A stretch of DNA of 64,000 nucleotides from Microcella alkaliphila (lineage in GTDB: Bacteria; Actinomycetota; Actinomycetes; Actinomycetales; Microbacteriaceae), in contig NZ_AP017315.1 in assembly GCF_002355395.1 (NCBI RefSeq), forward strand, positions 2,604,001-2,668,000, given 5' to 3'. The position numbers were made by a program, and so were the translations under genes. The notes beneath the pieces were generated by a model. The model had not been told where the DNA came from. It worked only from the letters and a program-made list of their open reading frames with translations, and ran no database searches. This document shows positions 49,059 through 57,557 of this stretch, in pieces; the stretch's first letter is position 1; every line of letters begins with the position of its first letter.

Positions 49059-50702
49059 ATGCCGAACTACACCCTGCCTTCCGCGCCAGCACGTCCGAAA
49101 CTCGAGCCCACGACCGCGTGGCTAGTTGCTAGCGGTGACCTCCGCGAGGCGCCGAACAAAGCCGGTTGGCCGATCCAGGCCGCGATGGAGGCCGAGCTGG
49201 CCCGCGTGTTCGCGGATTTGGGGTGGACCATCAAGCGAGCACACCCCGTCGATGCCGAGACCGGGCACGGCTTCATTTCCAGTCAACGCATGGGCCTCGA
49301 GGTGTTCCGGAACATCCCAGTCGATGCCCCCCTCGTCGTCGCGGAATCCGTCTGGCAGTACAGTCATCACCTTCTGGCGGGCCTCCGCACCCATCGAGGG
49401 CCGATCTTGACGGTGGCCAACTTTGAAGGCAGTGCGCCCGGTTTGGTTGGTCTTCTCGGGTTGAACGGTGGCTTGACGAAGATGGGCACCCCTTACTCAA
49501 CGATTTGGAGTGTGGACTTCCGGGATCAGTGGTTCATCGAGGGAATCCGAAGCTGGATCGAGAGCGGCACGATCGAACACGACCAACGTCACGTCCGCGC
49601 ACTCGACGCCCTTCCGGAGAACCACGAGGTCGCGCTCGGGCGGGCCCTCGCCGCGCAGTTGCAGGCAGACAAGGCCATCTTCGGCGTCTTCGACGAGGGT
49701 TGCATGGGTATGTACAACGCGATCATCGACGACGAACTGATGAATCCCCTCGGCATCTACAAGGAGCGACTGTCGCAATCTGCACTCTGGGCCGAGATGC
49801 TGACCGTCGATGAAGTCGAAGCGCGGGCGGTACTCGAGTGGCTACTGTCACGGGGCATGACCTTCCAGTTCGGCCGGGACGAGCACTCAGAACTGACAGA
49901 GCACCAGGTTCTCATGCAGGCGCGGATGTACATCTCGCTCTTGCGCATCGCTGATGATTTCGGGCTCGATGCCATCGGCATCCAGTACCAGCAGGGCCTC
50001 AAGGACATCTGCCCAGCATCCGACCTCGCGGAAGGTCTCATCAACAATGGCGACCGGCCCCCGGTGACCAGCCGCGACGGGTCTCGGGTGCTGTGGGAAG
50101 GCCTCCCGGTGCCTCTCGCGAATGAGGCCGACGAAGGGGTCGCGATCGACGCCCTCGTCACGCATCGAATCTGGCAAGCAATGGGTCTGGATTCTGCCAA
50201 CACACTCCACGACGTACGGTGGGGCGAAGATTACGAGGGCCAATTCGTCTGGGTTTTCGAGATCTCCGGTTCGGTTCCCCCGTCGCACTTTGCTGATGGC
50301 TACGCAGGGGCAACGGGATGGCGCCAGAACCCGATGTACTTCCCGCTTGGCGGCTCAACGATCAAGGGCGTCTCCAAGGCCGGTGAGATCGTATGGTCCC
50401 GCGTCTATATCAAGGGTGGCAGCCTTCACGTCGACATCGGCCGCGGGTCCGCGATCGACCTCCCCGCCGAGGAGACGGAGCGGCGGTGGCAGGCAACGAA
50501 TCCGGAATGGCCCATCATGCACGCCGTCCTGCACGGTGTCAGCCGCAACCAGTTCATGGCGCGCCACAAGGCGAACCACGTCCAGGTCGCCTACGCACCA
50601 TCGGCCGAGGTTGCCGACAGGGCACTGGCCGCCAAGGCGGCAATGTTCGATGCTCTCGGAGTGGCCGTGCACCTGATTGGTGACGCTCAGATCGTGCGAT
50701 GA
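49059..50702 (+). CDS. L-fucose isomerase-like protein
   Basis: 547 residues from ATG 49059. Overall pattern of the fucose/arabinose isomerase family: GPILTVANFEGSAPGLVGLL, FGVFDEGCMGMYNAIIDDEL (candidate metal-binding Glu/Asp), LDAIGIQYQQGLKDICPASD, and the C-terminal SRNQFMARHKANHVQVAYA, typical of FucI. Other members convert an aldose to a ketose with Mn2+. It lies before an FGGY kinase and a FucU-like mutarotase, the classic fucose-type set. The exact sugar is not given by sequence. Confidence 0.85.
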   Translation: MPNYTLPSAPARPKLEPTTAWLVASGDLREAPNKAGWPIQAAMEAELARVFADLGWTIKRAHPVDAETGHGFISSQRMGLEVFRNIPVDAPLVVAESVWQYSHHLLAGLRTHRGPILTVANFEGSAPGLVGLLGLNGGLTKMGTPYSTIWSVDFRDQWFIEGIRSWIESGTIEHDQRHVRALDALPENHEVALGRALAAQLQADKAIFGVFDEGCMGMYNAIIDDELMNPLGIYKERLSQSALWAEMLTVDEVEARAVLEWLLSRGMTFQFGRDEHSELTEHQVLMQARMYISLLRIADDFGLDAIGIQYQQGLKDICPASDLAEGLINNGDRPPVTSRDGSRVLWEGLPVPLANEADEGVAIDALVTHRIWQAMGLDSANTLHDVRWGEDYEGQFVWVFEISGSVPPSHFADGYAGATGWRQNPMYFPLGGSTIKGVSKAGEIVWSRVYIKGGSLHVDIGRGSAIDLPAEETERRWQATNPEWPIMHAVLHGVSRNQFMARHKANHVQVAYAPSAEVADRALAAKAAMFDALGVAVHLIGDAQIVR

Positions 50703-52177
50703 GCGTCTTCCTCGGTGTCGATATCGGCACGTCGTCAACCAAGGGCGTGCTGGTTCACGCGGACGGCACGATCATCGGGCAGGCCGTTCGCCACCATCGA
50801 CCAACGCGGCCGCATCCGGGCCATGTAGAGATGGCCATGGAGCTGTGGTGGGAGGAGTTCATTTCCCTCGCACGCGAGTTGGGGGATGGCCACTCGGTCA
50901 GCGCTGTGGGTGTGAGCGGAATGGGTCCATGCGTCGGCCTCGCTGATCACGATGGCATCCCGACACGACCCGCGATCCTCTACGGGGTCGATACCCGGTC
51001 TACCCCTCAGGTTGATCGGCTGACCGGCGAACTGGGTGCTGACGCTCTCCTTGCACGGTGTGGATCAGTCCTCTCCAGTCAAGCGGCTGGCCCGAAGATC
51101 CAGTGGGTTGCGGAGAACGAACCGGACGTGTTTGCCCGCTCCACACGGTTCTTCATGCCCGCGTCTTGGCTGGCCTGGAATCTGACGGGTGCGTACGTAC
51201 TCGATCACCAATCGGCCAGTCAGTGCACACCGCTGTACGACATAGAGAGCCACGAGTGGTTCGATTCGTGGGCCTTGCCCATTACTCGACACCTTGAACT
51301 TCCACATCTAGTGTGGGCACACTCCGTGATCGGAGCAGTGACGGAGGACGCCGCGCTCGCGACAGGACTGCCTGCGGGCATTCCCGTCATCGCCGGCACG
51401 ATCGATGCGTGGACCGAAGCGGTCAGTGTCAACGGGCACGGCATCGGCGACCTCATGCTCATGTACGGAACAACGATGTTCCTCATCAACACGGTGCCGC
51501 AGCCCGTGCGGGTTCCGACCCTCTGGGGCACCGTCGGAGCATTCCCTGGCACCCACTGTCTCGCGGGAGGAATGGCAACCTCTGGTGCCGTCATGGAGTG
51601 GGTTCGCGAGGTGACTGGCGGGAGCAACCACGAAACCCTCATGCGAGAAGCCGGGACCTCGGGGCATGGCGCTCGCGGCCTGCTCATGCTTCCCTACTTC
51701 GCCGGTGAACGAACCCCCATCTCCGACCCGGATGCACGAGGAGTCATCATCGGTCTCACGACAGAGCACTCTCCGGCTGATCTCTATCGAGCAGGCCTGG
51801 AGGCCACGGCATTCGGAGTCCGACACAACATCGACACCATGCGGGCGGCCGGCGGCGACATTCGGCGGCTTGTCGCGGTGGGCGGAGGAACTCAGGGGGA
51901 CCTCTGGATGCAGATCGTCTCTGACGTGACCGGCCTGCGGCAAGATGTTCCCGCAGTGACGGTTGGTGCCAGCTTCGGCGCCGCCTACCTCGCAGCGCGC
52001 GCTGTCACGAGCGTCAGCATCGACGAGTGGAACCCCGTGCTCCGAACCGTCGAGCCCGACAGTTCGACGCGAGACTTCTACGACCAGCGATTCGCTCTCT
52101 ACCGAGAGCTCTACTCCGCCACGGCACCGATCGTGCACGCTCTCGCTCAATCTCCACGGAGGGAGCCGAAAACGTGA
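50699..52177 (+). CDS. FGGY-family carbohydrate kinase
   Basis: 492 residues. N-terminal ATPase motif LGVDIGTSSTKGVLVHADGT, substrate region GVSGMGPCVGLADHDG, FGGY second signature VGGGTQGDLWMQIVSDVTGL with the catalytic Asp in an upstream GTIDAWTEAV context. It overlaps the isomerase gene (ATGA) and the mutarotase gene. In a fucose-like route it would phosphorylate the ketose made by the isomerase; xylulose-type specificity is also possible. Confidence 0.92.
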   Translation: MSVFLGVDIGTSSTKGVLVHADGTIIGQAVRHHRPTRPHPGHVEMAMELWWEEFISLARELGDGHSVSAVGVSGMGPCVGLADHDGIPTRPAILYGVDTRSTPQVDRLTGELGADALLARCGSVLSSQAAGPKIQWVAENEPDVFARSTRFFMPASWLAWNLTGAYVLDHQSASQCTPLYDIESHEWFDSWALPITRHLELPHLVWAHSVIGAVTEDAALATGLPAGIPVIAGTIDAWTEAVSVNGHGIGDLMLMYGTTMFLINTVPQPVRVPTLWGTVGAFPGTHCLAGGMATSGAVMEWVREVTGGSNHETLMREAGTSGHGARGLLMLPYFAGERTPISDPDARGVIIGLTTEHSPADLYRAGLEATAFGVRHNIDTMRAAGGDIRRLVAVGGGTQGDLWMQIVSDVTGLRQDVPAVTVGASFGAAYLAARAVTSVSIDEWNPVLRTVEPDSSTRDFYDQRFALYRELYSATAPIVHALAQSPRREPKT

Positions 52178-52599
52178 CTCTCAAGAACGTCCACCCGCTG
52201 TTGTCAGGGGAACTCCTGCTGGCGTTGGATCATCTCGGCCACGGTGACGCCCTGGTGGTCGTTGACCGGAACTACCCGGCCTACACGAGCGGCGCCCCTG
52301 TCGTGAGACTCGATTCCCATTCACGCGAGGCGGCAGAAGCGATCTTGAGCGTTTTCCCTCTCGACGCGACCGGAGTCCCGATGCTCGTGATGGAGGCACC
52401 ATCACAACCGGATCGAAGTGCCCCCACCATGCGTGACGTCGGAGCGATCGCTCGCCGGATCGAGGGACGGGACATCGAAATCGTGCAACTCGAGCGTCAC
52501 GCGTTCTACGACCGCGCACAGTCCGCTCGGCTCGTCATCCTGACGCGGGAATCCGAACCTTACAGCGACCTGATCTGGATCAAGGGGGTTGTCGCCTGA
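52174..52599 (+). CDS. RbsD/FucU-family mutarotase
   Basis: 141 residues from GTG 52174 (GGAGGGA site), overlapping the kinase stop. Seen: LKNVHPLLSGELLLALDHLG with the catalytic His, HGDALVVVDRNYPAYTSG, and FYDRAQSARLVILTRESEPY near the end, which matches FucU (Tyr and Arg of the active site). It interconverts sugar anomers for the isomerase. Last gene of the operon; an IS3-family element starts 270 bases on, and no aldolase gene is found. Confidence 0.9.
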   Translation: MTLKNVHPLLSGELLLALDHLGHGDALVVVDRNYPAYTSGAPVVRLDSHSREAAEAILSVFPLDATGVPMLVMEAPSQPDRSAPTMRDVGAIARRIEGRDIEIVQLERHAFYDRAQSARLVILTRESEPYSDLIWIKGVVA

Positions 52600-52642
52600 C
52601 GCGACCACGCCGGAGCTGATTGAAAAATGGCAGAAACGCGCG

Positions 52643-52831
52643 TCACTGGGCACCGCGGTTCTGGCGGCGCACCGGTTTGGGCGCGCGGCGGCCGAGGAAC
52701 GACCTCCGCGGGCCGATCACGAAACCCTGTCGCAGCGCCTGACGGCCGATGAGCATCCGGAAGACCATCGCATCGCGGTTGCTGAGCGTCATCTCGGCCG
52801 TGATGGTGCGGCCGATTAGGGTGGCCTCCAT
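52643..52831 (-). CDS. Possible small protein, 62 aa
   Basis: Frame from ATG 52831 (MEATLIGRTITAEMTLSNRD) to 52643, with high GC in third codon positions and a very basic C-terminus (GPRRSFLGRRAPKPVRRQNR). No family, and only a poor ribosome site. It lies between the sugar operon and an IS3 element on the opposite strand and may be a chance frame or a remnant. Confidence 0.3.
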   Translation of the reverse strand: MEATLIGRTITAEMTLSNRDAMVFRMLIGRQALRQGFVIGPRRSFLGRRAPKPVRRQNRGAQ

Positions 52832-52896
52832 AAGCACGCCTTTGCGCTCCTCTGCGTGACTCGACAAGCTGAACCGTACTCGGTTCTTTGCCGCTC

Positions 52897-53861
52897 CTAT
52901 GCGGGCGTCAACACCGGGTGGTGCGACGCGTCGAGGTCAGCGTAGTAGTCGGCCTCGAACTCTTCAGGGGGCACGTTGCCGAGGGTCGAGTGCAGGCGCC
53001 TCGCGTTGAACCACTCGACCCATGCCGCGGTCGTCCATTCGACATCATCGATCGTGCGCAGCGGTCCGGTTCGGAACGGTGATCCGTCACGGATGGCCTC
53101 GTTCTTGAACAGCCCGATCGCGGACTCAGCCAGCGCATTGTCGTAGGCGTCGCCGACGGAGCCGATTGAGGCGGCGATGCCTTCCAGGCCCCAAGTTTCG
53201 GCGAAGGAGACACTGGTGAATTGCGATCCGGCGTCGCTGTGATGCACCAGCCCGTCGCCAACGTGGTGCCCGGCGCGGTCGCGTCGCCACAACGCCATCC
53301 GCAACGCGGTGGTCACCAGCGGCGTCGTCTTGGTGGTCGCGGCATGCCAGCCCACGATTGCGCGGGAGAAGCAGTCGACAACGAACGCGACATATACAAA
53401 CCCTGCCCACGTGCGCACATAGGTGAAGTCCGCAAACCACCGCGTATTCGGGGCAGAGGCGGTGAAGTCGCGATCCAGCAAGTCCGGAGCGCGGGTCGCC
53501 GCGGGATCCGGCACCGTTGTCCGCACGCCCCTGCCGCGCACCAGCCCTCTGATGCCCAACTTGCGCATCACCCGATCGACGCGCCTGCTGGAGGCGGCGA
53601 TCCCTCGTCGGCGCAGCAGCGCGGTCATCTTCCGCCGCCCATAAAGCGACTCCGGCGTCGCCTCACCCTTGTCGTCCACGCGGGCGGCGCGGATTGCCTC
53701 GATCAGGTGGGCGTCGTCGATATCTCGCTGACTGGGCTGGGCACGCTTCCAGCCCCGATAGGTGCGCTCGGCGACCGGCACGCCCTGCTCACGCAGAACC
53801 TTGCAGATCGACCCGACCGAGCGGCCAAGACTGCGCTGCTCCTCGATGAAGGCGAGGATCA
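52897..53861 (-). CDS. IS3-family OrfB (integrase domain)
   Basis: From ATG 53781 the frame reads VPVAERTYRGWKRAQPSQRD, LYGRRKMTALLRRRG, NTRWFADFTYVRTWAGFVYV (first Asp), HHSDAGSQFTSVSFAETWGL (second Asp) and DNALAESAIGLFKNEAI (Glu), ending VLTPA. Conserved residues before the ATG (LAFIEEQRSLGRSVGSICKV) show that the natural product begins upstream by a -1 frameshift from orfA, so I extend the feature to where orfA ends. The catalytic triad is intact, but orfA is split by IS30, so the fused transposase cannot be made. Confidence 0.88.
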
Positions 53862-53915
53862 GCGGCGTCGGGGGTCGAGTTCCCCGGCGAAGAAAACCGC
53901 TGCATCGCGAAGGAT
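53859..53915 (-). pseudogene. IS3 OrfA, 3' fragment
   Basis: Encodes the last 18 residues of OrfA (ILRDAAVFFAGELDPRRR) and its stop. It is separated from the main orfA part at 55151-55437 by the IS30 insertion; joining them across one copy of the ATC duplication restores RRANEILRDAAVFF. Confidence 0.9.
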
Positions 53916-55150
53916 CGGCGGATTCAACCGGTCAGCGCAATGAGTGCTGTGAGATGAAGCAGACGCTGATCTCGGGAGGCATTCGTTGCAGGGCAAGCAT
54001 GGTCATCTCAGTCGTGAGCAGAAGCAGCTCGCGCTCCGTCTCCACTCGAAGGGGTGGCGGCTCATCGATATCGCCCGCGAGATCGGCTGCACGGCCCCGA
54101 TGGTCGGCCGCATGGCGCGGGAAGGGCGTCACCTCGACGGGAAGCCGTTCGGCTGGGAGCCGCGCGAGGGGCATCTGACGGTCTTCGATCGTGAGGAGAT
54201 CCTGGTTGGTCTCGCGCGCGGTGACACGTTGACCGCGATCGCGCTCGCCCTGGGACGGGCGGTGTCGACGGTCAGCCGCGAGGTCAAGCGCGGCGGCGGG
54301 CGGGAGGGGTACTCGGCGTGGCGGGCGCATGAGGACGCGCGAGAGCAGGCCCGCCGACCGAAGCCGTTCAAGCTTGACGGTGGACGGCTGCTCGAGGTTG
54401 TCGCGACGCAGCTGGAGCAACTGTGGTCTCCGCAGGAGATCGCCGCCCGCCTACGGTTGGAGCATCCCGACGACCCGGAGATGCACGTGAGTCACGAGAC
54501 GATCTACCAGTCCCTGTTCGTGCAGGGACGCGGGCAGTTGCGCCGCGAGCTTGCCCGCTGCCTGCGGTCAGGGCGTGCGGCACGGAAGTCGCGGACCGCG
54601 ACGGACCGGCGAGGCCGGCTGCCAGGGATGGTGATGATCAGCGAGCGCCCCGCGGAGGTCGAAGACCGCGCCGTGCCGGGGCATTGGGAAGGCGACTTGA
54701 TCCTCGGTGAGAACAGTCGCAGCGCCGTGGGAACCCTCGTTGAACGCAGCACCCGCCTCACACTTCTGCTGCACCTGCCCGACGGGAAGAGCGCCGACAA
54801 GGTGGAGGCCGCAATGCGCGAGGCGATCACCGCGTTGCCGGCGTCGCTGGCGCGGACGATCACCTGGGATCAGGGCGCCGAGATGGCCAAGCATTCCGAG
54901 TTCACGACAGCGACCGGCATCCCGATCTACTTCTGCGACCCGCACTCCCCGTGGCAGCGCGGAAGCAACGAGAACACCAACGGACTGCTACGCCAGTACC
55001 TGCCGAAGAGCACCGATCTGAGCATCGTCACCCGCGCTGAGCTGACCGCGATCCAGGACTCGCTCAACGGACGACCACGCAAAACGCTCGGCTATCTGAC
55101 ACCATCGGAGAAGTTCACAGAACTCGTTGCGACCACCGGTTGAATCCGCC
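53916..55150 (+). mobile_element. IS30-family element nested in IS3 orfA
   Basis: Perfect 16-base terminal repeats GGCGGATTCAACCGGT at both ends (53916-53931 and the complement at 55135-55150), and a 3-base duplication ATC on either side (53913-53915 and 55151-55153). 1235 bases. Its target is the 3' part of OrfA, at the same codon region as the IS30 copy at 30143. Confidence 0.95.
53986..55143 (+). CDS. IS30-family transposase
   Basis: 385 residues from TTG 53986. HTH part: LSREQKQLALRLHSKGWRLI, DIAREIGCTAPMVGRMARE; second HTH: GDTLTAIALALGRAVSTVSR. DDE part: VPGHWEGDLILGENSRSAVG (Asp), ITWDQGAEMAKHSEF (Asp), SPWQRGSNENTNGLLRQYLP (Glu). Intact and probably functional. The stop lies inside the right terminal repeat. 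Confidence 0.93.
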   Translation: MQGKHGHLSREQKQLALRLHSKGWRLIDIAREIGCTAPMVGRMAREGRHLDGKPFGWEPREGHLTVFDREEILVGLARGDTLTAIALALGRAVSTVSREVKRGGGREGYSAWRAHEDAREQARRPKPFKLDGGRLLEVVATQLEQLWSPQEIAARLRLEHPDDPEMHVSHETIYQSLFVQGRGQLRRELARCLRSGRAARKSRTATDRRGRLPGMVMISERPAEVEDRAVPGHWEGDLILGENSRSAVGTLVERSTRLTLLLHLPDGKSADKVEAAMREAITALPASLARTITWDQGAEMAKHSEFTTATGIPIYFCDPHSPWQRGSNENTNGLLRQYLPKSTDLSIVTRAELTAIQDSLNGRPRKTLGYLTPSEKFTELVATTG

Positions 55151-55437
55151 ATCTCGTTCGCACGCCGCAACTCGCGGACTTCCTGCTCAAGCTCCCGCAC
55201 TCGTCGGGCGTCGGTGGTGCTCACCCCGGCGACGTGGCCGTCGTCGATGTCGGCCTGCTTGACCCACGTGCGCACGGACTCGACTCCGTACCCGAGCTGC
55301 GACGCGACTCTCTGCACCGTCCCATGCTCGGTCCCCAACTCGGTCCGCAAAGTCCGCACCATCCGGACCGCTGCCGCCTTCTCTTCCGGCGAATACCGAC
55401 GTGCAGTCGGCTTCCCAGCTCCCTGATTCGACACCAT
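55151..55437 (-). pseudogene. IS3 OrfA, 5' part
   Basis: Starts at ATG 55437 (MVSNQGAGKPTARRYSPEEK). It has the HTH VASQLGYGVESVRTWVKQAD and the leucine-zipper-like VRELEQEVRELRRANE; coding then runs into the IS30 end. The rest of the gene is at 53859-53915. Confidence 0.9.
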
Positions 55438-55491
55438 GACTCCATCCTCGTTTCCAAGGTCAGGAGTCTCCAACAAACTCAGGGCGCTTCA

Positions 55492-55839
55492 TACGGCCTC
55501 TCACCCAGCCGCGTCAGCCGCATCATGGCCCGCTGGCGGCGCGACGGCGAAGCCGGACTCGAACCGCGATCGCGCCGCCCGAAAACATCCCCGAACGCCA
55601 CCCCGACCTCAACGATCGAGCTGATCACGAACCTACGGGCGAACCTACACACCCAAGGCCTCGACCACGGCCCAACCACGATCGCCTGGCACCTGCAACA
55701 CCACAACAACATCACCGTCTCCCGCGCCACCATCGCCCGCAACCTCAAACGGGAGGGCCTGGTGATCCGCGAACTAGTCATCGACCTCGAACGGAACTAC
55801 CAGCCCCACAGAAATGCAAAAAGCCGAACCCAAAAATAG
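55492..55839 (+). pseudogene. IS481-type transposase with N-terminal and internal deletion
   Basis: Encodes the second HTH and linker of an IS481-type protein (SPSRVSRIMARWRRDGEAGL, ITNLRANLHTQGLDHGPTTI, RATIARNLKREGLVI), then jumps directly to the extreme C-terminus (RELVIDLERNYQP). The catalytic core is missing. The left part was removed by the IS3 element ending at 55491. A hairpin and an IS481-like end follow. Confidence 0.8.
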
Positions 55840-55847
55840 GTTCGGCT
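55822..55847. terminator. Hairpin at the end of the deleted IS481-type element
   Basis: AGCCGAACC and GGTTCGGCT pair perfectly over nine bases around CAAAAATA. No long T-tract, so termination is likely but not certain. Confidence 0.5.
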
Positions 55848-55872
55848 GTTGCAGATGTCGTGAGACATCACA

Positions 55873-55888
55873 ATGGCGGTGACGGTGG
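55873..55888. repeat. 16-base target duplication, copy of the tRNA-Ser 3' end
   Basis: ATGGCGGTGACGGTGG here equals 58618-58633 exactly; the latter includes the CCA end and acceptor stem of tRNA-Ser. The two copies flank the IS481 element directly. The deleted IS481-type element to the left also ends against this copy. Confidence 0.9.
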
Positions 55889-55956
55889 TGTCTAGTTTCA
55901 GGACATAGGAAACCCGTGTCTCACGACATAGGAAACTTCCCGGCACGCTCAAACAC

Positions 55957-56144
55957 GTGTCGAAGGCCCGCCTGATCATCACCGCCGTCACCATCCAGGG
56001 CCTGTCGCAGGCCGAGGCAGCACGCCGCTACAACGCCTCACCCGGATGGGTCTCCAAACTCATCGCCCGCTGGCGCACCGAAGGAGACAAAGCGCTCGAG
56101 CCCCGATCCCGGAAACCCCGCACCACCCCGAATGCGATCGACCC
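55957..56144 (+). pseudogene. IS481 transposase, N-terminal part
   Basis: GTG start at 55957. HTH: LSQAEAARRYNASPGWVSKL then IARWRTEGDKALEPRSRKPR. The frame stops at the IS256 insertion after NAID and resumes in frame at 57558. Confidence 0.9.
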
Positions 56145-57549
56145 GGTGGCGTCCCCTGTGGTGGTGTAGTTTCCCGGCTCGAGTGTCACGTTGAGAACGT
56201 GGTGAGCCATCGTGCGATGGTCAGTGAGTACCGATCAAAGTCACTCACAGGAAGACACAAACGCACGATGGCTCTTAACCAGTCTGCCCTCCTCGAGCTC
56301 CTCGGGGAACTGAAACTCACCGATGTCACCGACCGGATCCGGGTCGCGACCGAGACGCTCTACCAGGAGCTGATCGACGCCGAGGCTGCCGCGTTCATCG
56401 GCGCTGCCCCCTACGAACGTTCGGAGGGTCGGGTCGCGGTCCGCAACGGGACCCGACCCCGCACCCTTTCGACCACGGCCGGGGATCTCGATCTGCGGAT
56501 CCCGAAGCTGCGCGCGGGGTCGTTCTTCCCGTCGCTGCTGGAACGCCGCCGCCGGGTCGACCAAGCCCTGTTTGCGGTCGTGATGGAGGCGTACGTCCAC
56601 GGTGTCTCGACTCGCAAGGTCGACGACCTCGTCAAAGCGCTCGGCGCCGACACCGGGATCTCCAAGTCCGAGGTGTCGCGGATCTGCGCCAACCTGGACG
56701 AGGATGTCGCCGCGTTCCGAGACCGCCCGCTCGCCGACACCACGTACCCGTACGTGTTCCTCGACGCGACCTACTGCAAAGCGAGGGTCGGCCGGCGTGT
56801 CGTCTCTCAAGCCGTCGTCGTCGCCATCGGCGTCGCCGCGGACGGGCGCAGGGAAGTGCTGGGCTTCGAGGTCGGCGACACCGAGTCGCAGCCGTTCTGG
56901 ACGACGTTTCTCCGCTCCCTCAAGGCCCGCGGCCTCGACGGGGTCAAGCTGGTCATCAGCGACGCCCATACCGGACTGATCGCTGCGATTGAGACGGTGT
57001 TCCAAGGCTCCGGCTGGCAGAGATGCAGGGTGCATTTCATGCGGAACGTGCTCTCCCAGGTCCCGAAGACCGCCGGCCCGATGGTCGCGTCGATCATCCG
57101 CACCATCTTCGCCCAACCCGACACAGAGCACGTCTTCGCGCAGTTCCACGAAGTCACCCGGATGCTCACCCGCTCGCACCCGAAGATCGCGGACATGCTC
57201 GAAGAGGCGAAGAACGACATCCTCGCGTTCTGCGGATTCCCGCAGCAGCACTGGCGGCAGATCTGGTCCACGAACCCGCTCGAGCGGGTGAACAAGGAGA
57301 TCAAGCGCCGCACCGATGTCGTCGGCACGTTCCCGAACCCGGCGGCGCTGCTGCGCCTCGCCGGACACGTCCTCATCGAGCAACACGACGAATGGGACGG
57401 GGCCGACCGCCGTTACTTCAGCGAGCACTCCATGAAGCTCCTCAACGTCGAAAAAGAGGAGGTCGCGATCCCCGAACTCGCTGCGGCATAATCACAGAAG
57501 CTGATCCCGCACGTTGTTGAGAAACTCCACCACTCAAAGGGACGTCACC
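56145..57549 (+). mobile_element. IS256-family element nested in the IS481 element
   Basis: Ends read inward: GGTGGCGTCCCCTGTGGTGG from 56145 and GGTGACGTCCCTTTGAGTGG from 57549. An exact 8-base duplication ATCGACCC flanks it (56137-56144 and 57550-57557). 1405 bases with one intact transposase. Confidence 0.95.
56268..57491 (+). CDS. IS256-family transposase
   Basis: 407 residues from ATG 56268. Seen: LYQELIDAEAAAFIGAAPYE, VRNGTRPRTLSTTAGDLDLR, IPKLRAGSFFPSLLERRRRV, YPYVFLDATYCKARVGRRVV (Asp), GVKLVISDAHTGLIAAIETV (Asp), RCRVHFMRNVLSQVP, and IWSTNPLERVNKEIKRRTDV (Glu). It belongs to a different subgroup from the other two IS256 transposases, with STNPLERVNKEI in place of TTNAIES. Intact. 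Confidence 0.95.
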   Translation: MALNQSALLELLGELKLTDVTDRIRVATETLYQELIDAEAAAFIGAAPYERSEGRVAVRNGTRPRTLSTTAGDLDLRIPKLRAGSFFPSLLERRRRVDQALFAVVMEAYVHGVSTRKVDDLVKALGADTGISKSEVSRICANLDEDVAAFRDRPLADTTYPYVFLDATYCKARVGRRVVSQAVVVAIGVAADGRREVLGFEVGDTESQPFWTTFLRSLKARGLDGVKLVISDAHTGLIAAIETVFQGSGWQRCRVHFMRNVLSQVPKTAGPMVASIIRTIFAQPDTEHVFAQFHEVTRMLTRSHPKIADMLEEAKNDILAFCGFPQQHWRQIWSTNPLERVNKEIKRRTDVVGTFPNPAALLRLAGHVLIEQHDEWDGADRRYFSEHSMKLLNVEKEEVAIPELAAA

Positions 57550-57557
57550 ATCGACCC

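Larger units (their letters stand above)
52870..55491 (-). mobile_element. IS3-family element, interrupted by an IS30-family element
   Basis: Ends read inward: TGAACCGTACTCGGTTCTTTG from 52870 and TGAAGCGCCCTGAGTTTGTTG from 55491. Without the IS30 and its 3-base duplication it is about 1.38 kb, with orfA and orfB in the usual order on the minus strand. No target duplication is seen at its borders. Its right flank is a deleted IS481-type element, so it inserted in or recombined with older IS DNA. Confidence 0.85.

Noticed and set aside
52600..52869. Remnant of a class II aldolase (fucA) after the mutarotase gene
   Set aside because: I translated the gap on both strands and saw no zinc-binding His motif or other aldolase feature.
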